Source of the DNA: Pseudomonadota bacterium | GTDB taxonomy: Bacteria; Pseudomonadota; Alphaproteobacteria; Reyranellales; Reyranellaceae | Reading direction: 5' to 3' | Length of the DNA: 57,756 nucleotides | Assembly: GCA_020160955.1 (NCBI GenBank) | Contig: JAIUOX010000015.1 | Span: forward strand, 1 to 57,756 | Part shown: one piece after another, positions 33,288-41,777 of the stretch | How positions within the stretch are numbered: position 1 is the stretch's first letter | Layout: the number at the start of each line of letters is the position of its first letter | Notes under the pieces: generated by a model | Databases searched by the model: none | The model's input: only the letters and a program-made list of their open reading frames with translations | What the model was told of the DNA's origin: nothing | Position numbers and translations under genes: made by a program

Positions 33288-34004
33288 TCAGTCGACCTGG
33301 CTGGTCAGCAGCGCCGCCGCGCCGCCCTGCTGGCGGCCGTACTTCACGAGCGCCGCCTTGCCGCCCGCGGCATAGGCCGCCACCGCGCCCAGTAGCCGCT
33401 TCAGTTCGCCGGGGCTGGTCCGGTCGAAGCGGCAATAGGCGCCGCGCGTCAGGCGCGCGATCTGCGGGAACAGCCGCGACGCCGTATTGTCGTGCCCTTC
33501 CTGGAAGACGAACACCGGCAGGCCGAGGAGCCCGAGCTTGCCCGCCTCATGGCCGACCTCGTCGACGTCCTCCTCGCAGCAGTCGCCGACGAACACCACG
33601 GCGTCGAGCCGGCTCTCGCGCTTCTGGTCGGCGGCGTAGCGCAGCAGCCGGGCGACCTGGGTCCGGCCGGCGAGGCAGCGGACCGCGCCCATCAGGCGGG
33701 CCAGTTCGCGGCCGTCGGACGTCCAGCGGCTCACCTTGAACTCGTCGAATCCCCGGTAGAAGGCCAGCCGGACGTCCAGCCCGCCGACCTCGTGCGCCGC
33801 CACGAACATCTCGCCCTGCTGCGTCGTGGCGGCATCCCAGGTCGGCTCGCGGCTCGCCGTGGCGTCCATCGCGAAGAGCAGCCGGCCGCGTCCGCCGGCG
33901 GCGGGCCTCGGCGGCAGCCGGGCGACCTCGCGGGCGAAGGCCTCGGCGGGCGACGTCGCCGCCCCGGCGGGGCCGGTGGGCTCGATCTCGGATTTCCTCG
34001 ACAT
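33288..34004 (-). CDS. VWA-domain protein, 238 aa
   Basis: Predicted soluble von Willebrand factor A-like protein. LLFAMDATASREPTWD carries a DxTxS metal-ion-dependent adhesion motif at residues about 50-65, followed by DVRLAFYRGFDEFK and VVFVGDCCEEDVDEV, the second acidic site with an unusual pair of Cys. No signal peptide or membrane segment. Such small VWA proteins often work with MoxR-type ATPases, but none is nearby. The ATG at 34004 was chosen as the first with normal codons; a TTG four codons upstream is possible. Function unknown. Confidence 0.75.
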   Translation of the reverse strand: MSRKSEIEPTGPAGAATSPAEAFAREVARLPPRPAAGGRGRLLFAMDATASREPTWDAATTQQGEMFVAAHEVGGLDVRLAFYRGFDEFKVSRWTSDGRELARLMGAVRCLAGRTQVARLLRYAADQKRESRLDAVVFVGDCCEEDVDEVGHEAGKLGLLGLPVFVFQEGHDNTASRLFPQIARLTRGAYCRFDRTSPGELKRLLGAVAAYAAGGKAALVKYGRQQGGAAALLTSQVD

Positions 34005-34094
34005 GGCGCCATGCAAGGAGGGCCCGCGCCCTTTGTCAAATGATCGCGCCGGCGGGCCGCATTTCACGCGGTGACGCCCCGGTCCGGAAACGCT

Positions 34095-35138
34095 ATGAGA
34101 GCCGCCGTTCCCGATACAGAGATCCCCGCGCGCTACATGAAGGCTGCATTCAACCTCCTGCTGGTCCTGGTCACGTCGCTGCTTTGCCTGGTCGCCGCCG
34201 AGGCGCTGACCCGCACCATCCTCGACGACGGCATGCTGTACGAACTCGAGATGTGGAAGTACGCACGCGAGGTCAAGGTCCGCGACCCGCGCCCCGACCT
34301 CGGCCACCGTCACCGGCCGGGCGCCGAGGCGCAGCTGATGGGCGTCGATGTCCGCACCAACACGCAGGGCCTGCGCGGCCCCGAGATCGCCGCCGCGCCA
34401 GCGCCCGGCGTGGCCCGCATCGCCTTCGTCGGCGATTCGACCACCCTGGGATGGGGCGTTGCCGAGAAGGAAACCTTCGCCCACCAGGTGATCGCCGAGC
34501 TCGCGAAGGCCGGGCGCAAGGTCGACGGTTTCAACCTCGGCGTCGGCAACTACAACACGACCCAGGAACTGTCGCTGTTCCGCGAGGTCGGCGCGCGGCT
34601 GAAGCCGGACATCGTCGTGCTGACCTACTTCATCAACGACGCCGAGCCGATGCCGTCCTACACCGACACCGGCTGGCTGAGCACCCATTCGGCCGCCTGG
34701 GTCGTGCTGGGCTACCGCGTCGACTCCGTGGTGCGCCAGTTCGGCGAGGCGCCCGACTGGAAGCGCTACTACCGCGAGCTCTACGAACCCGACGCCGCCG
34801 GCTGGCAACAGACCCAGAAAGCGCTGGGCGGATTCGCGACCACGGCGCGCGACATCGGCGCGAAGCTCGTGGTCTTCAACCTGCCCGAGCTGCGCGAGCT
34901 CAAGCCCTACCCGTTCGGCGACATCACCGCCAAGGTTCGGGCGGTGGTCGAGAAGGACGGCGTGCCGTTCTACGACCTGCTCCCGACGGTCGAGAACCTG
35001 CCGCCGCCCAGCCTCTGGGTGACGGTGCCCGACCCCCATCCCAACGGTAACGCGATGACCGCCTTCACCACCGGCATGGTTCCCCGGCTGCTGCCGCTGC
35101 TCGACGAGTTGTGCCGCACCAGCGGCCGCGGCTGCTGA
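34095..35138 (+). CDS. SGNH/GDSL-type hydrolase, membrane-anchored, 347 aa
   Basis: Likely periplasmic esterase or O-acetyl(transfer)ase anchored by an N-terminal hydrophobic helix (AAFNLLLVLVTSLLCLVAAEAL). Block I is FVGDSTTLGWG with the Ser, block II GVGNYNTTQE with the Gly, block III FINDAEP with the Asn, and block V PDPHPNGN with Asp and His. Two starts are possible (34095 and 34137); 34095 has GGAAA upstream, whereas 34137 puts the helix at the very N-terminus. It is followed eight bases later by a second SGNH gene. A role in trimming or acylating a surface polymer is inferred from the family. Confidence 0.85.
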   Translation: MRAAVPDTEIPARYMKAAFNLLLVLVTSLLCLVAAEALTRTILDDGMLYELEMWKYAREVKVRDPRPDLGHRHRPGAEAQLMGVDVRTNTQGLRGPEIAAAPAPGVARIAFVGDSTTLGWGVAEKETFAHQVIAELAKAGRKVDGFNLGVGNYNTTQELSLFREVGARLKPDIVVLTYFINDAEPMPSYTDTGWLSTHSAAWVVLGYRVDSVVRQFGEAPDWKRYYRELYEPDAAGWQQTQKALGGFATTARDIGAKLVVFNLPELRELKPYPFGDITAKVRAVVEKDGVPFYDLLPTVENLPPPSLWVTVPDPHPNGNAMTAFTTGMVPRLLPLLDELCRTSGRGC

Positions 35139-35146
35139 CCGGGCCG

Positions 35147-36376
35147 ATGGACGTCCGGCGGCTCTTCTGGCCCGTCTTCGTCACCGTGCTGGCGGCGGCG
35201 ACGCTGGCCGGAAGCGAGCTCGTCGCCTCGCTCCTCGTGCCGTCGTGGCCGGCCCGCGACATCCGGCCGATCGCCGTCACCTCGGCGCCCGGGATCGCCT
35301 ACAACGACTGGTCGCTGCGCGACCGGCCGCGCCAGTTCGAGCGGCCGGCCGACATCCGCTTCCGCTCGGTGCTGGTCGGCGACAGCTTCCTCGAGGGCGC
35401 CTTCATCCGCGCCCCGCTCTCGGCGTTCGTCGAGGAGCGCATGGCCCGCGCGGGGCAGGCCGACGCCGAGACCATCAATTTCGGTGTCTCCGCCACCGGC
35501 CCGCCCCAGTACCACTACCGCATCCGCGATGTCGCGCTGAGGCTCAAGCCCGACGCGATCGTGCTCGCGGTCTATGCCGGCAACGACTTCGTGATGCGGC
35601 CCTACGGCAGCCTGCTGCCGCCGGTGATCGCCGAGCGTCCCCTGCCGTCGCTGCTCGGTGCGGTGGCGCCCCGCACCACCTGGCTCGCCGTGAACCGCCT
35701 CGGCCTGTCCGAGTTCGGTCGCGCCAACAAGGCGATCGACCACGAGTTCGAGGACCTCAATGCCTGGCTGGCCCTGCCGCCGGCCGAGCGCCTCGACCGC
35801 GTCGCCGCCCACATGCAGCGGCACTACTTCCCGAAACTCGACCCGGCGACGATCCGCCAGATCCTGTCGCGCGGCGACGACCGCTTCTGGACCGCCTTCG
35901 CCGACCGGCCGAGCGACCGCGAGATGCTGGCCGGCTGGCTGCTGTACGGCATGATCGACTGGGAGACCGGGACCTGGACGATGCCGCGCGACGCGGCGGA
36001 AGCCGACCGGCTGGACGGTGCGCAGATGGTCGACGAGACGCTGAGCTGGATCGTCGCGACCGAGCGGCTGGCGCGCGACAACGGCATCAGGCTGGTCGTG
36101 TGCCTCATCCCGGTCGGCACCGTCGACCCCGCCTACGTCGCGTTCTGGAAGCCGTGGCCCAAGTACTTCAGCACGTCGCTGTCGGCCGATGCCCGGCACC
36201 TCCGTCTGGCGGTCGCCTTGCGCCAGACCGGCGTGCCGTTCTTCGACCTGCGCGACGACCTCGAGGGCGTGCCCGGCACCTACCGCCTGACCGACGGGCA
36301 CTGGACGGAGCGCGGCACCGAACTGGTCGCCGACCGGGTGACGCGCGAACTGAACCGGCTGCGCCGCGCCAACTAG
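35147..36376 (+). CDS. SGNH/GDSL-type hydrolase, membrane-anchored, 409 aa
   Basis: Second hydrolase in tandem. The N-terminal helix PVFVTVLAAATLAGSELVASLL is a membrane anchor. Block I is LVGDSFLEGAF, block II GVSATGPPQY, block III YAGNDF, and the C-terminal TDGHWTERG has the Asp-His pair, in the style of AlgJ/AlgX-like acetyltransferases. The Thr/Trp-rich insertion between residues 200 and 310 is not recognised. The ATG at 35147 directly precedes the anchor; an in-frame start at 35111 would add residues lying in the previous gene. It overlaps the end of the convergent FkbM gene by four bases. Confidence 0.83.
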   Translation: MDVRRLFWPVFVTVLAAATLAGSELVASLLVPSWPARDIRPIAVTSAPGIAYNDWSLRDRPRQFERPADIRFRSVLVGDSFLEGAFIRAPLSAFVEERMARAGQADAETINFGVSATGPPQYHYRIRDVALRLKPDAIVLAVYAGNDFVMRPYGSLLPPVIAERPLPSLLGAVAPRTTWLAVNRLGLSEFGRANKAIDHEFEDLNAWLALPPAERLDRVAAHMQRHYFPKLDPATIRQILSRGDDRFWTAFADRPSDREMLAGWLLYGMIDWETGTWTMPRDAAEADRLDGAQMVDETLSWIVATERLARDNGIRLVVCLIPVGTVDPAYVAFWKPWPKYFSTSLSADARHLRLAVALRQTGVPFFDLRDDLEGVPGTYRLTDGHWTERGTELVADRVTRELNRLRRAN

Positions 36377-37386
36377 CGCGGCATCGCCACGATGTTGGCG
36401 GAGAGCGGCGCGCCGGCAGCGCGCGGCTCGACCTCGCCGGTACGGTCCGAGAAGACGTGGATGGCGAAGCCCAGGCTCTCGAGCAGCGCCACCACCTCGG
36501 CGCTGCTCGCGCCCTGCCCCTGCAGCGCGCCCTCGTTGGCCTCGATCAGCAGGATCGGCCGGGTCCGCCGCAGCAGGTCGGCCGCCCCCTGGAGGACCTT
36601 CAATTCCGCTCCCTCGACGTCGATCTTCACGACATCGACCCGCTCGATCGGCAGCCGCGCGGCCAGCGCGTCGAGCGTCTCGACCGGCACGTCCTCGAAA
36701 TCGACCGCGTTGACGTCGGCGTAGGTGAAGGCGCCCAGCGTGTTGTGCCCGGCATGCACGCCGGTCGCGATCTGCAGCCGCGCCGAGCCCGGGCTGTCGC
36801 CGATGGCGTGCGGCACGACCGTCACGTTGGCGATCCGGTTGCGCGCGAGGTTGGACTCGAGGCGGCGACGCTCGCGCGAGCTCGGCTCGGCGGCCACGAC
36901 GCGCCCGGCCGCGCCGACCCGGCGCGCCGCGAACAGCGTGAACAGTCCCTCGTTGGCGCCCACGTCGACGAAGGTCATCCCCGGCTTGAGCACGCGGTCG
37001 AGGAAGGCGAACTCGTTGGGCTCGAAGGAGCCGGCGACGAACAGGCAGAGGCTCATGTCGTTGCCCAGCGTGACCTCGACCCGCGTCCCGCCATGCCATG
37101 GCACGACCAGCGGCACCTCGAGACCGCGCTCCTGCGCGAACTCCCACAGCGCGCCGCGCCGCAACGCCCGCCAACGGCGCTGGATGTAGTACTCGTAGCC
37201 GAAGCTCCAGCCCGGGTAGAGCCGGGGCTCGCCGCAGCGACCGGTGAGCAGGCCGGCATACAGGCGCCCCAGCACGGGCGCGTTGACCAGCAACCAGCGC
37301 CCGAGGCGGTCGAGGCGGTCGCCGGCTTTCCAGGCACGGTCGGCCCGCCACTGGCGAAAACGGGACGAGGAAGAGCCGGTCGTCAT
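36373..37386 (-). CDS. FkbM-family methyltransferase, 337 aa (paralogue B)
   Basis: Closely related to the gene at 25722-26768: shared segments include GSFEPNEFAFLDRVLKPGM, VAAEPSSRER and GVHAGHNTLGAF. Motif I is FVDVGANEGLFTLFAAR; the FkbM hallmark is VDVVKIDVEGAELKVLQG. The ATG at 37386 gives MTTGSSSSRFRQW, matching the paralogue's MTTARRS start. It is separated from the glycan locus by the surA block, so this could be a second outpost of the same surface-glycan system, in company with two SGNH hydrolases. The acceptor is unknown. Confidence 0.9.
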   Translation of the reverse strand: MTTGSSSSRFRQWRADRAWKAGDRLDRLGRWLLVNAPVLGRLYAGLLTGRCGEPRLYPGWSFGYEYYIQRRWRALRRGALWEFAQERGLEVPLVVPWHGGTRVEVTLGNDMSLCLFVAGSFEPNEFAFLDRVLKPGMTFVDVGANEGLFTLFAARRVGAAGRVVAAEPSSRERRRLESNLARNRIANVTVVPHAIGDSPGSARLQIATGVHAGHNTLGAFTYADVNAVDFEDVPVETLDALAARLPIERVDVVKIDVEGAELKVLQGAADLLRRTRPILLIEANEGALQGQGASSAEVVALLESLGFAIHVFSDRTGEVEPRAAGAPLSANIVAMPR

Positions 37387-37432
37387 CGAGTGGCTAATTA
37401 ATGAGAATTTCCGCCAGGCACCAGCCGGCTCT

Positions 37433-37460
37433 TTGACGCCCGAGCGACGCTGTGCATAAG
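37433..37460 (+). promoter_or_regulatory. Candidate promoter for the MFS transporter gene
   Basis: TTGACG, 16 bases, CATAAG on the plus strand, 38 bases upstream of the ATG at 37498. The second hexamer matches four of six consensus positions. The surrounding 111-base gap separates divergent genes. Confidence 0.4.
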
Positions 37461-37497
37461 GTGCGCCACGCGCCCAGCGCCAATGCAAACATAGTCG

Positions 37498-38757
37498 ATG
37501 ACCGGAAACGCCCCGACCTTTGCCGTCCTGCTCCTGCGGGTTTTCCTGCCGTTCGCGCTGGCGTACTTCCTTTCGTACATCTTTCGCGGCGTCAACGCGG
37601 TCATCTTTCCCTACCTCGAGCGCGACATCGGCATCACGGCCGGCGACCTCGGGCTGCTGACCTCGGCCTTCTTCCTGTTCTTCGCCGGCTGCCAGCCGGT
37701 ACTCGGCGTGATGCTCGACCGCTACGGTCCGCGCCGCGTGCAGGCGGTGCTGCTGGCGCTGGCGGCCGCCGGCTCGGCGCTGTTCGGGCTGAGCCTGTCG
37801 CTCGGCGAGCTGATCGTGGCGCGCGTGCTGATCGGCCTGGGCTTCGCCGGCGGCCTGATGGCCGCCATCAAGGCGATCACGCTGTGGTACCCGCCGCATC
37901 GCTGGGGCCTGATCACCGGCTTCCACATGATGGCCGGCGGAATCGGCTCGATGGCGGCGACGCTGCCGATCGAGTGGTCGCTGTCGGTGATCAGCTGGCA
38001 AGGCCTGTTCTTCTGGCTGTCGGGCGCCTGCCTCGCGACCTCGGCGATCCTGTTCCTCGTCGTGCCGGAACGCGGCGCCCCGCCGGCCCGCGACAGCCTC
38101 GCCGACCAGTTCCGCATCACCGGCCGGGTACTGACCAATCCCTTCTACTGGCGCATCCAGCCGCTGCTGGCGCTGCAGCAGCTCGCCTTCATCGGCTGCA
38201 TCACGCTGTGGATCGGGCCGTGGCTACGCGATGTCGGCGGCATCGCCGACAAGGCGGCACGGGCCGACATCCAGCTCTGGACGACCGCGATCATGACCGT
38301 CGGCTTCGCGATGAGCGGCATCGTCACCAACGCCTTTCGCCGCATCGGCGTCAGCGACTTCGCCTCGGCCGGCTTCACCTCGTTCCTGTTCATCCTGGTG
38401 TGCGGCTGGCTCGCCTTCGTGCCGTCTTTCCACCCGGCGGTCGCCTGGATGCTGTTCGGCTTCATCGGCGCACTGCCCATCCAGTACATGCCGCTGATGG
38501 TGCAGTCGTTCCCCGCGCACTACGCCGGTCGCGTCAGCACCTCGAGCAATCTCGTGGTCTTCTCGGTGATCTTCGCCGGCCAGTGGGCGATCGGGAAGAT
38601 CGTCGACCAGTTCCCGCGCACCGCCACCGGTTACGCGCCCGACGGCTATACGTGGGCGATCGGCGCCCTGTTCATCCTTCAGCTGGCGGGGCTGGCGTGG
38701 CTTCTGCTGTCGCGGGCGCGTCCGATGGCGCAGCCCCTGCCCGCGCCGGCAGGTTGA
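37498..38757 (+). CDS. Major facilitator superfamily transporter, 419 aa
   Basis: Inner-membrane secondary transporter with about twelve hydrophobic segments. The loop between helices 2 and 3 (GVMLDRYGPRRVQ) is the MFS motif A, and RVLIGLGFAGGLMAAIKAI is the helix 4 to 5 signature. Overall it resembles small-molecule and nitrate/organic-acid MFS porters; substrate unknown. The ATG at 37498 follows a promoter candidate. The last 86 bases overlap the end of the convergent mipZ gene, an unusually long overlap, and both reading frames are well supported over it. Confidence 0.88.
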   Translation: MTGNAPTFAVLLLRVFLPFALAYFLSYIFRGVNAVIFPYLERDIGITAGDLGLLTSAFFLFFAGCQPVLGVMLDRYGPRRVQAVLLALAAAGSALFGLSLSLGELIVARVLIGLGFAGGLMAAIKAITLWYPPHRWGLITGFHMMAGGIGSMAATLPIEWSLSVISWQGLFFWLSGACLATSAILFLVVPERGAPPARDSLADQFRITGRVLTNPFYWRIQPLLALQQLAFIGCITLWIGPWLRDVGGIADKAARADIQLWTTAIMTVGFAMSGIVTNAFRRIGVSDFASAGFTSFLFILVCGWLAFVPSFHPAVAWMLFGFIGALPIQYMPLMVQSFPAHYAGRVSTSSNLVVFSVIFAGQWAIGKIVDQFPRTATGYAPDGYTWAIGALFILQLAGLAWLLLSRARPMAQPLPAPAG

Positions 38758-39604
38758 GGGCGGCCACCAGGTCGCGCACTTCCTGCCGCGCCGCGACGTG
38801 GCTCAACGTCAGCGACGGCCCCTTGCCGCCGCGCTTGAGGTCGAACAGCGTCAGGCCGTTCAGGAAAAGCTCGCGGTAGATCACGCGCTCGCTGAGGCCG
38901 GTGGCGACCCGGAAGCCGATGCGCTGCGCCAGCGTCTCGATCACCGTGCCCATGTCGCGCTTGTTGCGCGCCGCCAGCGACGACAGGCGGTTGCGCATCA
39001 CGATCCAGTCGACCGGCCGGCCGCCCTGCACGGCGCGCAGCTGGCGCTGCTTCCAGACCGCCTCGGCGTAGATCGACGGCCGCACGATCTTCAGCGTGTC
39101 GGGGTCGACCCGCGCCAGCAGGTCGAGGTCGATGAAGCTGTCGTTGAGCGGCGTCAGCAGCGTGTCGGCCCAGGTATGGGCCAGCCGCGACAGGTAGGTG
39201 TCGCTGCCCGGCGTGTCGATGATCACGTAGTCGACCGCGTCGACCACCCGCGCGAGCGCCGCCTCCAGCCGGCCGCGCTCGTCGGCCTGCGCCTCGCCGC
39301 GCTCGCCGAGTGTCGACAGGTGGACCGCCGCGTGGTCGGGCATCGGCAGCTCGACGTCCTTGCGCCGGGCATAGGCGGCGCGGTTCTCGACGTAGCGGCC
39401 GAGCGTGCCCTGCCGGGCGTCGAGGTCGAGCGTCGCCACCCGGGCGCCGTCCTGCATCAGCGAGACGGCGATGTGCATCGCGGTGGTCGACTTGCCCGAG
39501 CCGCCCTTCTCGTTGCCGATCACCACGACATGGGCACGGTCGGTCGGTCGCGGGGCCTGGGCCTGGGCGATGCTGGGGTTGGGCGCCGGTTCGAAGCTGG
39601 TCAC
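38672..39604 (-). CDS. mipZ: MipZ-type division-plane positioning ATPase
   Basis: ParA/MinD-family ATPase of alphaproteobacteria; in Caulobacter it forms a gradient from the poles that inhibits FtsZ. The deviant Walker A is VIGNEKGGSGKSTTAMHIA; the Walker B-like strand is VDYVIIDTPGSDTYLSR; SFIDLDLLARVDP and NRLSSLAARNKRDM are MipZ-typical. The start is a GTG at 39604, with no ATG before the P-loop. An N-terminal Pro/Ala-rich 20-residue tail and a C-terminal Ala/Pro tail flank the fold; the C-terminal tail lies in the overlap with the MFS gene. It starts 15 bases after the molybdopterin oxidoreductase stop. Confidence 0.88.
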   Translation of the reverse strand: MTSFEPAPNPSIAQAQAPRPTDRAHVVVIGNEKGGSGKSTTAMHIAVSLMQDGARVATLDLDARQGTLGRYVENRAAYARRKDVELPMPDHAAVHLSTLGERGEAQADERGRLEAALARVVDAVDYVIIDTPGSDTYLSRLAHTWADTLLTPLNDSFIDLDLLARVDPDTLKIVRPSIYAEAVWKQRQLRAVQGGRPVDWIVMRNRLSSLAARNKRDMGTVIETLAQRIGFRVATGLSERVIYRELFLNGLTLFDLKRGGKGPSLTLSHVAARQEVRDLVAALNLPARAGAAPSDAPATAEATPAPPAEG

Positions 39605-39619
39605 CCGATGGGTTCTGGC

Positions 39620-41731
39620 CTAACCGGCCTTGCGAATCCAGACGGCGGTGTCGTGGAAAACCGCACCGCCGTTGGGCCAGCCCGGGTCGGCCGAGGTCAG
39701 CGCGTTGATCCCCATGCCGGTCTCGAAGTTGCGGTTGGGCCAGATGCCCTCGACCACCACGACGCCGCGCTGCTGGCCGGCGCGCGGCCGGCAGTGGACG
39801 ATCGTCTGGCCGCGATCGTTGCCGATCTCCAGGCGGTCGCCCTCGACGATGCCGAGCGCGGCGCAGTCCTCGGGGTTCATCATCGCGGTCGGCCGGCCCT
39901 CGCGCTTCTGGCTGCTCGCCGTCTCGGTGAAGGTCGAGTTCAGGAAGGTGCGGGCCGGCGCGGCGACCATGCGGTACGGCTTGTCCGGCGTCGGGTTGTC
40001 GATCACGTCGAAGTGGTCGGGCAGCGCCGGCATCTCCTTGCCGCGCGGGCCGTAGGCGGCCCAGTCCGGCTTGAAGCGGAACTTCTTGTCCGGCCAGGCG
40101 AAGCCGTCGAGGAAGTGCGAGGTCTCGAAGCCGAGGTGGAAGTCCTGGCCGCCCTTCTGCCAGTTGGTCTCGGCATCCCACATGCCCGACTGGCGCAGCG
40201 ACTCGTCCATGATCTCCCACGCCGTCATGTCGAAGCCGCGGTGCGTCGCGCCCAGCCGCTTCGCCAACTCGGTGATGACGAAGTGGTTCTCGCGGCACTC
40301 GCCCGGCGCCTCGATCACCTTGCGCGTGACCTGGAAGAAGGTGTGACCGCTCGCGGTGTAGAAGTCGTCGTGCTCGAGGAACATGGTGGCCGGCAGCACG
40401 ATGTCGGCGAACGCCGCCGTCTCGGTGAGGAACTGCTCGTGCACGCAGGTGAACAGGTCGTCACGCGCGAAGCCCTTGTGCACCAGTTCGAGCTCGGGGC
40501 AGACCATCGCCGGGTTGGTGTTCTGGATCAGCATCGCCGTCACCGGCGGGCCGTCCTTCAGGGCGGCGCGGTCGCCGGTCAGGATCGGGCCGAGCCGCGA
40601 CTGGTCGAGCTCGCGGATCGACGGATCGACCAGGTCCAGTCCCTCGATCAGCGTCTTGCGGATCGGGTACATGCCGGTGTGGCCGTACAGCGCGCCGCCG
40701 CCCTTGTGCTTCCAGGCGCCGGTCACCGCCGGCAGGCAGCTGACGGCGTGCATGTTGGCGGCGCCGTTGCGGCTGCGGCTGAAACCGTGGTGGCACCGGA
40801 TGAACGACGCCTTGCTGCGGCCGTAGAGCCGCGCGAAGCCGACGATCTCCTCGACCGCCAGGCCGGTGATGCCCGAGGCCCATTCCGGCGTGCGCGTCGC
40901 GACGTGCGCGGCCAGTTCGTCCGGCGCGTCGGTGTAGCGCCGCAGGTACTCCCAGTCGGCCATGCCCTCCTTGAACAGGACGTGCATCACCGCGACCGCC
41001 AGCGCGCCGTCGGTGCCCGGCCGCACCGCGAGGTGCAGGTCGGCCTGCTCGGCCGTGCCGGTGCGGTAGGGATCGACCACCACCACCTTGGCGCCGCGCT
41101 TGCGGGCGCGCATGGCGTGGGTCATCACGTTGACCTGCGTGTTCACCGGGTTGCCGCCCCAGATCACCACGAGGTCCGAGTGCTCGTCGATCTCGCGCAG
41201 GTCGGCGCCGCGCTTGGCGCCGACGCCGGCGATCCAGCCGGTGTCGGACAGCGTCACGCAGATGGTCGAGAACCAGCGCGAGTACTTCATGGCATGGCGC
41301 AGGCGGTTGATGCCGTCGCGCTGCACCAGGCCCATCGTGCCGGCGTAGTAGTACGGCCACACCGTCTCGCTGCCGTGCTGGCGCGCCTTGGCGATGAACT
41401 GCTCGGCCACGATGTCGAGCGCGTCGGTCCACGAGATCTCGGCAAACTGCCGCGAGCCCTTGGGTCCGACCCGGCGCAGCGGCTTCATCAGCCGGTCGGG
41501 ATGGTGGATGCGCTCGGCGTAGCGGGCGACCTTCTCGCAGATCACGCCGGCGGTGTAGTCGTTGCGCATCGAGCCGCGCACCCGGCCGATGCGGTGACTG
41601 TCCAGCCGCTCGACCTCCAGCGCGCAGGTGCTGGTGCAGTCGTGCGGGCAGACCGACGGAACGATGGTCACGCCGGGCTCGGCGTGCCTCGCCCGGGCGG
41701 CCGCCGTCGAGGCATGGTCGTCGGGTGACAT
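39620..41731 (-). CDS. Molybdopterin oxidoreductase (DMSO reductase family), 703 aa
   Basis: Molybdenum bis-MGD oxidoreductase catalytic subunit. The N-terminal iron-sulfur motif is SVCPHDCTSTC followed by GVICEK, spacing Cx3Cx3C and a distal Cys. Two MGD-binding regions are recognisable (DLVVIWGGNPVNTQVN, VVVVDPYRTGTAEQADLHL; C-terminal IVEGDRLEIGNDRGQ). The metal-ligand region reads SRWFSTICVTLSDTGW. No Tat signal was seen, so it is probably cytoplasmic. Electron acceptor and substrate are unknown, and no NarH/DmsB-like partner is adjacent. The ATG at 41731 was chosen; longer in-frame extension is low-complexity. mipZ follows 15 bases later on the same strand. Confidence 0.88.
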   Translation of the reverse strand: MSPDDHASTAAARARHAEPGVTIVPSVCPHDCTSTCALEVERLDSHRIGRVRGSMRNDYTAGVICEKVARYAERIHHPDRLMKPLRRVGPKGSRQFAEISWTDALDIVAEQFIAKARQHGSETVWPYYYAGTMGLVQRDGINRLRHAMKYSRWFSTICVTLSDTGWIAGVGAKRGADLREIDEHSDLVVIWGGNPVNTQVNVMTHAMRARKRGAKVVVVDPYRTGTAEQADLHLAVRPGTDGALAVAVMHVLFKEGMADWEYLRRYTDAPDELAAHVATRTPEWASGITGLAVEEIVGFARLYGRSKASFIRCHHGFSRSRNGAANMHAVSCLPAVTGAWKHKGGGALYGHTGMYPIRKTLIEGLDLVDPSIRELDQSRLGPILTGDRAALKDGPPVTAMLIQNTNPAMVCPELELVHKGFARDDLFTCVHEQFLTETAAFADIVLPATMFLEHDDFYTASGHTFFQVTRKVIEAPGECRENHFVITELAKRLGATHRGFDMTAWEIMDESLRQSGMWDAETNWQKGGQDFHLGFETSHFLDGFAWPDKKFRFKPDWAAYGPRGKEMPALPDHFDVIDNPTPDKPYRMVAAPARTFLNSTFTETASSQKREGRPTAMMNPEDCAALGIVEGDRLEIGNDRGQTIVHCRPRAGQQRGVVVVEGIWPNRNFETGMGINALTSADPGWPNGGAVFHDTAVWIRKAG

Positions 41732-41777
41732 TCTGGACGCTCCGTGAAAACTGCCGCAGCATACCGCGCGCCACACC

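Noticed and set aside
38798..41728. 976-codon rightward open frame
   Set aside because: Opposes mipZ and the molybdopterin oxidoreductase, both unmistakable.
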